Assembly: GCA_027314765.1 (NCBI GenBank)
Contig: DAHVAF010000006.1
Coordinates: forward strand, 1 to 39,106
DNA from: Clostridia bacterium
Lineage (GTDB): Bacteria > Bacillota > Sulfobacillia > RBS10-35 > JAJYVM01
Length of the DNA: 39,106 nucleotides
Direction: 5' to 3'
Positions 15,434 through 23,163 of this stretch are shown here, piece after piece. A program made the translations under genes and the position numbers. Positions within the stretch are counted from its first letter, which is position 1, and every line of letters begins with the position of its first letter. The notes below the pieces were generated by a model that was not told the origin of the DNA, made no database searches, and saw only the letters and a program-made list of their open reading frames with translations.

Positions 15434-16849
15434 TCACGGCGCCAGGTGCGCGAGCGCCGTCAGCACAGCGGCCGTGTACCGCAGGCCCTCCCACATCGCC
15501 TCCAGCGGCACCCGCTCGTCCGGCGCGTGGGCATGGCTGTCGGGGCGCCCCACGTTCGGCACCGAAAGGCACGGCACGGCCAGCGTCTCGCCCACCGGCG
15601 CCATCGGCCCCGTGGCCGCGATCAGCGGCATCACGCGCGCGGGCTCGCCGAACACGGCCGCAGCGGTCTCGGCGCACAGGGCGACGGCCGGGTGGTCGGC
15701 CGGCGTGAGGGCCGGGTCCTCGGCCTCCAGCAGCTGCACGGCGACGTCGCCGAACCCGCGCTGCGCCAGGTGGCGCGTCAGCTTGGCCCAGATCACGTCG
15801 GCGCGCTGGTCGGGGACCAGGCGGAAGTCCAGCTTCGCCCGTGCCGCCGCCGGCACGATGGTCTTCGTGCCCGGCCCGCTGTAGCCGGCCTCGATGCCGC
15901 AGATGTTGCACGTGGGGGAGAAGAGCAGGCGCTCGGCCAACGCGAGGCCGCCGGCCGGGGTGGCGGGGTCGTCGCCCAGCAGCCGCGGGACGCCGATGCC
16001 GCGGCGCATGGCGGCCACATCCAGCGGGTCGGCCGCCAGCAGGGCGCGCTGCGCCGCGGTGGGCGCGCGCACCGCGTCGTAGAAGCCGGGGATGGCCACG
16101 CGGCCGCTGGCCGGGTCCGCAAGGGCGGTCAGCGCCTCAATCAGCCGCCACACGGGGCTCGGGGCGATGGCGGCGAGGCTGCTGTGCAGGTCGTGGTCGG
16201 GGCCGCCGCGCGTGGCCAGCTCGACGTAGAGGATGCCCTTGCAGCCGAGGACCAGGCCCGGCCGGCCGCCCTCGTCCCGGCCCCCGCTCTCCCAGAGGCA
16301 GACGTCGGCGCGCAGGTCATCCGCGCGCTCGCGCACCAGGGCCGGGAGGTGGCGCGAGCCCGTCTCCTCCTCGCCCTCCACCAGCCAGCGGATGTTCACG
16401 GGCACGCCGCCCGTGGCCGCCAGCGCACCCACGGCCTCCAGGCGCACCATGAGGTCGGCCTTGTTGTCGGCCACGCCGCGGGCAAAGCAGGCCCCGTCCC
16501 GCACCTGCGGGTCGAAGGGCGGCGAGGTCCACGCGCCCACGGGGTCGGCGGGCTGCACGTCGTAGTGGTTGTAAAGGAGGACGGTCACGGGCGCGCCAAC
16601 ATCGAGCGCCCCCAGAACGGACGGGTGGCCGGCCGTGGGCACCACCTCCGCCCGGAGGCCGCGCGCGCGCATGGCGCCGGCGACCAGCTCGGCCGCCTGG
16701 GCCATGGCCCCGGCCGGCGGGTCGGCGGCGATGCTGGGCACGCGCAGCAGCCCGCCCAGCTCCGCGAGGAAGGGCTCGCGCCGGCTGGCGGCGTGGCTGG
16801 CGGCGCGCTCGGCGGCCGCAAGCGCGTCCGCGACGGCTGGGCTCGGCAA
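15434..16849 (-). CDS. M20-family metallopeptidase (dipeptidase/acylase type)
   Basis: 471 residues, a co-catalytic di-zinc peptidase. Metal ligands are seen in LLYNHYDVQP (H-x-D), GVADNKADLM (bridging D), VEGEEETGS (catalytic and metal Glu pair), LWESGGRDE and, near the C-terminus, RPDSHAHAPDE (last His). The M20 dimerisation insert lies in the middle (ATRGGPDHDLHSSLA). Such enzymes release amino acids from dipeptides or N-acyl amino acids. TTG 16849 is used: GGAGGG lies 7-8 nt before it and no ATG or GTG is placed sensibly. The frame stays open to 17749, but that extension is not protein-like. Divergent from the PAP2 gene. Confidence 0.88.
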   Translation of the reverse strand: MPSPAVADALAAAERAASHAASRREPFLAELGGLLRVPSIAADPPAGAMAQAAELVAGAMRARGLRAEVVPTAGHPSVLGALDVGAPVTVLLYNHYDVQPADPVGAWTSPPFDPQVRDGACFARGVADNKADLMVRLEAVGALAATGGVPVNIRWLVEGEEETGSRHLPALVRERADDLRADVCLWESGGRDEGGRPGLVLGCKGILYVELATRGGPDHDLHSSLAAIAPSPVWRLIEALTALADPASGRVAIPGFYDAVRAPTAAQRALLAADPLDVAAMRRGIGVPRLLGDDPATPAGGLALAERLLFSPTCNICGIEAGYSGPGTKTIVPAAARAKLDFRLVPDQRADVIWAKLTRHLAQRGFGDVAVQLLEAEDPALTPADHPAVALCAETAAAVFGEPARVMPLIAATGPMAPVGETLAVPCLSVPNVGRPDSHAHAPDERVPLEAMWEGLRYTAAVLTALAHLAP

Positions 16850-16924
16850 GGCGGCTCCCTCCGGTTTCGGCCGAGGGTATTCTGCGCCCCGCCCGCGACC
16901 TCCCGCATGGCATGATGGGTCGGG

Positions 16925-17620
16925 ATGCGTCGCCCATTCGTCCTCGCTTCGCTCGTCCTTTACGCGGCCCTCGCCGTCAGCTCGGCGGCGGGGTGGCTGC
17001 GCGCCCCCGACACCCAGCTTGCGCAGGCAGCGGCGTCCCCGCTGGGGCGGGGCCTGCAGCCGGCCGTCTGCTTCGCGGACCTGGCCGGCGGGCTCACGGC
17101 CACCGGCATCGCCACCGCCGTCGTCGCCATCGACTACCCGGGCATCGGCGGCTGGCGGCGGCTGGGCATCTTCGGCGGCTGGCTCGGCATCTCCCTGGCC
17201 GAGGCCCTGCAGAAGAAGGTCGTGCCCGTGCCGGGGCCGGCCGGCGCCCTGCAGGGGCCGAGCGCCGGGTGGTGCCGCGCCATGGAGGCCGTGGCCGACG
17301 GGCCGGTGGTGGCCCTGGGCGGCGCGATCCTGGTCGGGATCGAGCACCTGGCCCACCTGCCCGTGACGCGGCATGCGCCCTCGCTGCCCTACACCTTCCC
17401 CAGCGGGCATTCCGCCCGGTCGTCGTACGTGCTGGCGCTGCTGGCCGCCGGCTTTTGGGGCGGCGGCTGGCCGGGGTGGGCCGCGGCGGCCATCGCCGCG
17501 CTGGCCGAGGGGTGGGTCCTGGTGGCCGCGCACTGGCACTGGGCGGGCGACGTGGTGGCCGGCTGGCTGCTGACGGGGGTCGCGCTGGCCGCCGTGCTGC
17601 CGCGGCGCCACCGCCCTTGA
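16925..17620 (+). CDS. PAP2-family membrane phosphatase
   Basis: 231 residues with several hydrophobic helices (FVLASLVLYAALAVSSAAGWL, GIATAVVAI, IFGGWLGISLAEALQ and others). The phosphatase motifs are FPSGHSARSSYV (PSGH with the acid-base His) and AAHWHWAGDVVAGW (nucleophile His and Asp, replacing the common SR-x5-H-x3-D). The first motif (K-x6-RP) is weak: KKVVPVPGP. Family members dephosphorylate lipid phosphates such as undecaprenyl pyrophosphate or phosphatidic acid at the outer membrane face. The weakened first motif leaves activity uncertain. It starts 75 bp from the divergent M20 gene and ends in a 324-bp gene-poor spacer. Confidence 0.8.
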   Translation: MRRPFVLASLVLYAALAVSSAAGWLRAPDTQLAQAAASPLGRGLQPAVCFADLAGGLTATGIATAVVAIDYPGIGGWRRLGIFGGWLGISLAEALQKKVVPVPGPAGALQGPSAGWCRAMEAVADGPVVALGGAILVGIEHLAHLPVTRHAPSLPYTFPSGHSARSSYVLALLAAGFWGGGWPGWAAAAIAALAEGWVLVAAHWHWAGDVVAGWLLTGVALAAVLPRRHRP

Positions 17621-17944
17621 CGTGTCGCCCGCGCCACACGTCCCTGCGCAGGACCCCGCGCGGCTGAGCCCGGCGCGGCCGGTGCGGGGGGCATGCAGCC
17701 CGCTCGCGGAAAGCGCCCGCTCGCAGGAAGCGCCCGCCAGCGAGCCCACGTGCCGCGGGCCGCGGGGATCCTGAACCGGGCCGCGGGTCGAGGACCCCGT
17801 GCGCGCGCTGCCCCAGCTCCCGGACCGCCCGGCGGGCGTGGCCGCGGTGCGGGTGGACGGCCTCCGGGCCGAGCGCCCGTGAAAGGGGGCGGGTGTTTGG
17901 CGCAGCTGCGCGGGGGAGACGGCCCCCTCGGGCGACCGAGGCCG
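17621..17944. other. Gene-poor, extremely GC-rich spacer between convergent genes
   Basis: No gene is supported. There are two adjacent imperfect copies of CCCGCTCGC-GGAA-AGCG (about 17699-17733). A short open stretch on the plus strand around 17790-17880 ends ...VAAVRVDGLRAERP at a TGA and looks mildly protein-like; it may be the tail of a lost gene, but I cannot assign it. Confidence 0.35.
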
Positions 17945-18943
17945 TCAGGTCCCGCCCAGGGCGATGTCGACGATGCGCCCGGGAAGGAACAGCCGCCGCA
18001 GGTCCGCCAGCGCCGCCTGGCGCCGCGCGGGTCCGAGGTCTGGCCGGAGCGCCACCTGCGCTGCCGTGTACGCGATGTCGCTGACCGCCCGCGCGTGGCG
18101 GTAGTAGGCGAGGGCAGCCTCATCGGCGCCAACCGTTCCGTAGCCGCGCAGGAAGAGGCGCTCCTCGCCGGGTGCGGTCCGGGTACGGTTCAAGCCGCCC
18201 CCCAGCATGAACATCAGGTCTCGCTCGGGCGGGGCGAGGGTCGCGTCGTCCCAGTCCACCACCCAGAGCCGCCCGCCACCGTCGACCAGGACGTTGTGGG
18301 TGTGGAAATCCGCGTGGCAGACCACGCACGGGGCCATGCGCCCGGCCAGCTGGCGGCCAAGATCCTCGGCCTGGGCCAGGAGCGCGTCGATCTGCGGACG
18401 CCGCGCCCGCCAGATGGCCCCGAGCTCCTGGCCGGCGCGGTCGGCGGGGGCCGCCTCGGCGACGTGCGCGTGGAGCCGCCGCACGGTCTCGGCGCCGTCC
18501 GGCAGATACGCCTCGCGCGGAATCGCCCGCTCCAGCTCGGCTGAGACGGGTGCCGCGTGGACCCGTCGCAGGATGTCGCCGAGGGCGATCCACTGGTGGG
18601 GCTGCAGCCCCATCGCCATCGCGGTCACATCCGCCACGTACGGGTACAGGACCAGCGCGTGGCGGCCGCACGGGCTCCACAGGCCGCCGCCGTTGGTTGG
18701 CAGGGGCGCGACGGCCTCCGCGACCCCGTGGTCGCGAAGGTGGCCTGGCGCCAGCAGGGAGGCCGCACTCGGGCGGCCGGCCCGCACCTTCAGGAAGAAC
18801 GCCGCGCCGCCCGCGGCCTCCACGCGGAAGACCGCGGCCGCGATGTCGCGCCCAAGCCGCAGGCGGGTGATCTGGGCGACATCCAGCCCGTACTGCTCCC
18901 GCAGCGCGTCGCGGAGACCGCCCTCGCCGGGTGGTGTGCCCAT
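17945..18943 (-). CDS. APH-fold phosphotransferase (spectinomycin phosphotransferase-like)
   Basis: 332 residues. The kinase-like fold is visible: beta-lobe Lys in AFFLKVRAG, catalytic loop CHADFHTHNVLVD (H-x-D-x5-N), and metal-binding WVVDWDDATLAPPERDL. The N-terminal pattern YGLDVAQITRLRLGRD and LVLYPYVADVTAMAMGLQPHQW match the APH(9)/spectinomycin-phosphotransferase-like branch, whose members phosphorylate small metabolites or aminocyclitol drugs. Most chromosomal relatives have unknown substrates, so resistance is a possibility only. It is the last gene of an adaptor-permease-kinase run on the minus strand, 39 nt after the permease. Confidence 0.82.
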   Translation of the reverse strand: MGTPPGEGGLRDALREQYGLDVAQITRLRLGRDIAAAVFRVEAAGGAAFFLKVRAGRPSAASLLAPGHLRDHGVAEAVAPLPTNGGGLWSPCGRHALVLYPYVADVTAMAMGLQPHQWIALGDILRRVHAAPVSAELERAIPREAYLPDGAETVRRLHAHVAEAAPADRAGQELGAIWRARRPQIDALLAQAEDLGRQLAGRMAPCVVCHADFHTHNVLVDGGGRLWVVDWDDATLAPPERDLMFMLGGGLNRTRTAPGEERLFLRGYGTVGADEAALAYYRHARAVSDIAYTAAQVALRPDLGPARRQAALADLRRLFLPGRIVDIALGGT

Positions 18944-18982
18944 GCCACCCCAATCGTCGCGTCCAGCGCGCGGCGGCGCAAC

Positions 18983-20155
18983 CTACCCGTGGCGCAGGGC
19001 CACGATCGGGTCCAGGCGGCTGGCCTGCAGGGCGGGCCAGAGGCCGAAGCCCACCCCGACGGCGGCCGCGAACAGGAAGGCGACCACGATGGCCGTGAGG
19101 GAGACGGTCGCCGGAATGGTGCCGGCGCTGGCGATCGCCCGCGCGCCCAGCACGCCGAGGGCGATGCCGACGATGCCGCCCAGCCCGGACAGCGTGGCGG
19201 CCTCGAAGATGAACTGGGCGAGGATCTGCCAGCGGTGCGCGCCCACGGCCTTGCGGATGCCGATCTCCCGGGTGCGCTCGATGACGGAGACCAGCATGAT
19301 GTTCATGATGCCGATGCCGCCCACCAGCAGCGACACGCCGGCGATGGCGGCCAGCAGCAGCGTCAGGGTGGCCGTCGCCTGCTGCAGGGTCGCCAGCAGC
19401 TGGTTCTGGCTCAGCACGTTCACCGACTGGCCGCGGCCGAACTCGTGGTCGAAGATCGCCTGCAGCCAGCCCGCCGCCACCGCGGCGTGCTGGGCCGAGT
19501 CGACCTGGAAGTAGATCATGCTGACGTACGCGGTGCCCAGGATGCGCTGGGCGCTGCTCACCGGCATCAGGACGACGTCGTCCTGGTTCTGGCCCGTGCC
19601 GGTGCCCCCGACCGAGGTCAGCACCCCCACCACCGTGGTCGGGTAGCCGTTGATGGCGACCGTCTGGCCGACGGGGTCGCCGCGGATGCCGAGCTGCTGC
19701 ACGACCGTCGGGCCGAGCACGCTGACCAGCTGGCGCCCCGTCACGTCCGCGTCGGTGAAGAACCGCCCTTCGGCCACCGTCGCGTTGCGGACGGCGGGGT
19801 AGTTGGCCGTGACCCCGTCCAGTGTGGTGGCGTAGCTCTGGTCCTGCCAGCCGGCGGTGACCCCGCCGCCCAGCATCGGCAGGGCGGCGGTGAGGTAGGG
19901 GATGCGGGACTGCGCGTCGCCGGCCTCGGCGACCGTCAGCCGCACGCCCATGTTGGGGGCGGGCGTGACGATGATCAGGTTGCTGCCGAGCGAGGACAGC
20001 TGCGCGGTGATGGACTGCGTCGTCCCCTGGCCGACCGAGACCAGGGCGATCACGGCCGCGACTCCGATGATGACGCCCAGGGCCGTGAGGAAGCTGCGCA
20101 GCTTGTTGGCCAGGATGCCCTGCCAGGCCAGCCGCATCGCCTGGAAGACGCTCAC
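18983..20155 (-). CDS. MacB-like ABC permease (FtsX/MacB_PCD), no ATPase domain
   Basis: 390 residues. The N-terminal helix MRLAWQGILANKLRSFLTALGVIIGVAAVIALVSVGQG is the MacB_PCD hallmark. A large extracytoplasmic domain (about 45-270) is followed by three C-terminal helices with GGIGIMNIMLVSVIERTREIGIRKAVGA, the FtsX-type coupling region, and the ending WPALQASRLDPIVALRHG. MacB-type permeases are mechanotransmitters that push substrates such as drugs, peptides or lipoproteins out through an adaptor. The nucleotide-binding domain is absent here and no separate ATPase gene lies between adaptor and permease (15-nt gap). GTG 20155 has a GAGGAGGGGG site upstream. Confidence 0.9.
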   Translation of the reverse strand: MSVFQAMRLAWQGILANKLRSFLTALGVIIGVAAVIALVSVGQGTTQSITAQLSSLGSNLIIVTPAPNMGVRLTVAEAGDAQSRIPYLTAALPMLGGGVTAGWQDQSYATTLDGVTANYPAVRNATVAEGRFFTDADVTGRQLVSVLGPTVVQQLGIRGDPVGQTVAINGYPTTVVGVLTSVGGTGTGQNQDDVVLMPVSSAQRILGTAYVSMIYFQVDSAQHAAVAAGWLQAIFDHEFGRGQSVNVLSQNQLLATLQQATATLTLLLAAIAGVSLLVGGIGIMNIMLVSVIERTREIGIRKAVGAHRWQILAQFIFEAATLSGLGGIVGIALGVLGARAIASAGTIPATVSLTAIVVAFLFAAAVGVGFGLWPALQASRLDPIVALRHG

Positions 20156-20170
20156 GCCGCCGCCCCCTCC

Positions 20171-21931
20171 TCAGCGCCCACCGCCGCCGCCCGCCAGCCC
20201 GCCCGCCAGCCGCAGCGCCGCGCCCGTGTTGGCCGTGCCGGACTGCGCCATCGCGACGATGATCGTCTGCCCGGGCGTCAGGCCGCTGGTGATCTGAGTC
20301 CAGGTGTTGCCGACGATGCCCGTCCTGACCGGCTGGCTCGCGGGCGTCCCCTGGGCGTCGGGCACCAGGACATAGGCGGCGCCGTTCGCCGTCTGCACGG
20401 ACTCCGCCGGCACCCGCACGGCGCTCGCGGCGCTGGCGATGGCGATCGTCGCCTGGACCGACATGCCGCTCTGCATGCCGGCGACCTGAGGCAGCGAGAT
20501 CGTGACCTGGTAGGTGCTGACCCCGTTGCTCACGACTGCGGTCGGCGCCATCTGAATCACCTGGCCGGCCAGCGTCCGCCCGCCGAGGGCGGCGATGGTC
20601 ACCTGCGCCGCCTGGCCCACGTGGATCTGCGAGACGTCGAGCTCGTCGACCGTCACCTGGGCCTGCAGGGCGCTGGGATCGATCATCGCCATCACCGGCG
20701 CGCCCTGGCCCACCGCCATGCCGGGCACGGCGGCGATGGCCGTGATCTGGCCGGAGATGGGCGCCACCACCCGCAGGTTCGCGTAGGCCTGCTGGCGCAG
20801 GACCAGGGCCTGCTCCAGGGCCGTGACCTGCTCCTGCTGCGCCGCGATCGTCGGCTGGGACGCCGGCGCGGGGTTCCGCAGGTCGGCGAGGTTGTTGCGG
20901 TCGGCCTGGAGGGCCAGCAGGGACTGGCTCAGCTGGGTGTTCAGGGCGGGGCTGGTCAGCACGGCCAGCGTCTGGCCCTCCGCGACCCGCTGGCCGACGC
21001 CGGCGATGCTGGCGAGCGTCCCGCCCTGCTGCGCGGGGACGGTGGTCGCCACCGGGTAGGCCACCACGCCCGTCGCCGTGAAGGCGGAGGCGTTCTGGCT
21101 CTGCGGGCCGGTCGGCGTGAACGTGGCGAGGGCGGCGCCGCCGGCCAGCACGCCGCCGCCGGGGTGGCTGAGCGCCACGGTGACGGGCTGGGCGCCCGCG
21201 ACGGCCGCGGCCGGGCTCCCGAGCGGCGGCGCCCCGATGGCGGTGATCTCTCCCGCCAGGGTGGCGCCTGTGGCCTGGACCGTGACCGACACGGGCCCCC
21301 CGACCCCGATCTCCGGCAGGAGGGTGTCCGCCACGGGGATCACGGCCAGCGTCCGGCTGTCGTCGACGAGGGTGAGCAGGCCCTGGCCCTCGCCGATGGA
21401 CTGCCCCTGCGCCGCGCTGACGGCCGTGATGAGGCCGCTGAACGGCGCGGTGACCGTGAGGCCGGCGATGACGGCCTCCTGCTGCTGGACCGTCTGCTCC
21501 GCCTGCTGGACCTGGATCTGGGCGGCCTGGATCTGCGCCTGCGTCACGTTGACCGAGGGGTCGACGTCCGCCTGCAGCTGGGCCTGCGCCTGCACCAGCG
21601 CCGCCTGGGCCGCGGCGACGTCCGCGCCGAGGCCTGAGTCGTCCGAGAGCTCCACCAGCACGGTGCCGGCCTTGACGATCTGGCCGATGCTGACGTCCAC
21701 GGCCGTGACGTGCCCGGCGACCTCCGCCACGACCTGCGTGGAGGTCGCCGAGGCGATGGCGCCGGGGTCGGATACGCTCTGCGTCACGCTGCCCACGCTG
21801 ACGGCCGTCGTGGCGTAGGGCAGGGCCTGGGCCTGCTGGCGCCCGGCGAGGTAGCCGCTGACGCCACGGTACCCGCCGTAGATGGCCGCCAGGGCCACGA
21901 GAATCCACGCGGCGCGTTTCAGCCAGAGCAT
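20171..21931 (-). CDS. MacA/HlyD-type efflux adaptor with duplicated lipoyl hairpin module
   Basis: 586 residues, far longer than the usual 350-420. An N-terminal membrane anchor (WILVALAAIYGGYRGVSGYL) leads to a first barrel-sandwich half (VAEVAGHVTAVDVSIGQIVK), a Gln/Ala-rich coiled coil (about 120-160) and the second half (VTAPFSGLITAVSAAQGQSI). A second such module follows: GGTLASIAGVGQRVAEGQTL, a coiled coil (LLALQADRNNLADL to ALEQALVLRQQAYANL) and VVAPISGQITAIAAVPGMAV, then a beta-barrel and membrane-proximal domain. ATG 21931 has GAGGAG 9 nt upstream; the frame extends to 22342 but that part is not protein-like. It heads the adaptor-permease-kinase run. Confidence 0.88.
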   Translation of the reverse strand: MLWLKRAAWILVALAAIYGGYRGVSGYLAGRQQAQALPYATTAVSVGSVTQSVSDPGAIASATSTQVVAEVAGHVTAVDVSIGQIVKAGTVLVELSDDSGLGADVAAAQAALVQAQAQLQADVDPSVNVTQAQIQAAQIQVQQAEQTVQQQEAVIAGLTVTAPFSGLITAVSAAQGQSIGEGQGLLTLVDDSRTLAVIPVADTLLPEIGVGGPVSVTVQATGATLAGEITAIGAPPLGSPAAAVAGAQPVTVALSHPGGGVLAGGAALATFTPTGPQSQNASAFTATGVVAYPVATTVPAQQGGTLASIAGVGQRVAEGQTLAVLTSPALNTQLSQSLLALQADRNNLADLRNPAPASQPTIAAQQEQVTALEQALVLRQQAYANLRVVAPISGQITAIAAVPGMAVGQGAPVMAMIDPSALQAQVTVDELDVSQIHVGQAAQVTIAALGGRTLAGQVIQMAPTAVVSNGVSTYQVTISLPQVAGMQSGMSVQATIAIASAASAVRVPAESVQTANGAAYVLVPDAQGTPASQPVRTGIVGNTWTQITSGLTPGQTIIVAMAQSGTANTGAALRLAGGLAGGGGGR

Positions 21932-22085
21932 GGCGATCGGCTCCTCGGACAGATTCTCGACCCTGGCCGGGCACCGGCTCTGCGGCCGAGCGGCGCCTTC
22001 GGGCGGTCCATTGGTGCCGTCCGTCCGGGCCGGCAGGGGAACGCCCACGCCGCATGCAACCTCACCACGGGGGGTGGCGGCGCGC

Positions 22086-22607
22086 ATGCCGCGCCGACTG
22101 GGCAGCGCCGAGATCATCGCCGGCCTGCAGCGCCTGGGGATCGAGTTTCTGCCCTTTGTGCCCTGCAGCACGGCCGCGGAGGTCCTCGCCCACTTCCAGG
22201 CCCAGCCGTCCGTCCAGGCCTTCCCCGTCACCCGCGAGGAGGAGGGCGTGGGCATCCTGGCGGGGCTGACCCTGGCCCGGCGCCGCGCCGTGCTGATGAT
22301 GCAGGACACGGGCTTCGGCAACGCGCTGACGGCCCTGACCACGTTCGGCCAGGCCTACCACGTGCCGATGCTGGTCGTCGCGACCCGCACGGGCGGCCTC
22401 GGCGAGATCAACGCCGCCGTGCCGGCGTACTCGGAGTCCGTGCCCGACGTCCTGCACGCGGCCGGCCTCAGCGTCTTCGCCCTGGATGCCCGCACGCCGC
22501 TGCCGGAGTGGGAGGGGACGCTCGTGGGCGCCAAGCGCTACGCGGAGACGGCGCACCGCCCCGTGATCGTCCTGGCCGACCTCAAGCGCGAGGCGCCGGC
22601 GGCATGA
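22086..22607 (+). CDS. TPP-dependent decarboxylase, alpha (PYR-domain) subunit
   Basis: 173 residues, one thiamine-diphosphate PYR domain. It opens GSAEIIAGLQRLGIEFLPFVPCS as in sulfopyruvate/phosphonopyruvate decarboxylase alpha subunits. The cofactor-activating Glu is in VTREEEGVGILAGL, and LMMQDTGFGNALTALTTFGQAYHVPMLVVATRTGG is characteristic. With the beta subunit, which overlaps it as ATGA (22604-22607), it should decarboxylate a 2-oxo acid in the cytoplasm. ComDE acts on 3-sulfopyruvate, but many non-methanogen homologues have unknown 2-oxo acid substrates. The neighbouring MmgE/PrpD and CoA-transferase remnant argue for an organic-acid substrate here. Confidence 0.85.
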   Translation: MPRRLGSAEIIAGLQRLGIEFLPFVPCSTAAEVLAHFQAQPSVQAFPVTREEEGVGILAGLTLARRRAVLMMQDTGFGNALTALTTFGQAYHVPMLVVATRTGGLGEINAAVPAYSESVPDVLHAAGLSVFALDARTPLPEWEGTLVGAKRYAETAHRPVIVLADLKREAPAA

Positions 22608-23158
22608 CCCGCCTGGATGCCCTTGGCGAGATTCTGGCGGCCTGCCCCGACGACCCCGTCGTGGGCACCTGCGGCGCCACGATCCGCGAGCTGGCCGCGC
22701 TCGGCGTCCGCGACAGCTGCCTCTACATGCAGAACTCCATGGGCCTGGCCGGGCCGATCGGCCTGGGCCTCGCCCTGGCTCGCCCCCAAGGCCGCGTGAT
22801 CGTCATCGAGGGCGATGGCGGCACACTGATGGGCCTGTCGCAGCTGGGCACCCTGGCGCTGCTGCGTCCGGCCAATCTGGTCCTCGCCGTCCTGGACAAC
22901 GGAGTCCACGCCTCCACCGGCGGACAGCCGACGGCGGCCGGCGCCCTCGACCTGGCCGCGCTCTTCGCCGCCGCCGGCTGCCGCACGGCCCCGGCCGAGG
23001 ATCCCGACGCCCTGCGCGCCGCCCTCGCCGCCACCCGCGCCGCGCCCGGCCCCTGGATGCTGCATGTCCGGATCACCCCGGGCAACGCGCCGCTGCCCTA
23101 CTATCAGGAGGACCCGGCCGTGATCGCCGAGCGGTTCGCGGCCTTCCTGGCGAGGTGA
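22604..23158 (+). CDS. TPP-dependent decarboxylase, beta (PP-domain) subunit
   Basis: 184 residues, the pyrophosphate-binding half. The metal/TPP motif runs from IEGDGGTLMGLSQLGTLALL to VLAVLDNGVHASTGGQPT (GDG, about 25 residues, DN). NSMGLAGPIGLGLALARPQ precedes it as in ComE-type subunits. It completes the active site with the PYR subunit encoded by the overlapping upstream gene. Its stop overlaps GTG 23155 of the next frame (GTGA), so all three genes are transcribed together. Splitting PYR and PP domains into two genes is the normal state for this decarboxylase subfamily. Confidence 0.86.
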   Translation: MTRLDALGEILAACPDDPVVGTCGATIRELAALGVRDSCLYMQNSMGLAGPIGLGLALARPQGRVIVIEGDGGTLMGLSQLGTLALLRPANLVLAVLDNGVHASTGGQPTAAGALDLAALFAAAGCRTAPAEDPDALRAALAATRAAPGPWMLHVRITPGNAPLPYYQEDPAVIAERFAAFLAR

Positions 23159-23163
23159 CCACA

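Noticed and set aside
15434-17749. Long N-terminal extension of the M20 peptidase
   Set aside because: The part beyond TTG 16849 overlaps the intact PAP2 gene on the other strand and has no M20 homology.
17790-17880. Short open stretch ending VAAVRVDGLRAERP
   Set aside because: It looks weakly protein-like but has no start, ribosome site or recognisable family.
18120-22055. 1311-residue minus-strand frame
   Set aside because: It is the out-of-frame shadow of the kinase, permease and adaptor genes, with extreme Gly/Arg/Ala/Asp bias and no domains.
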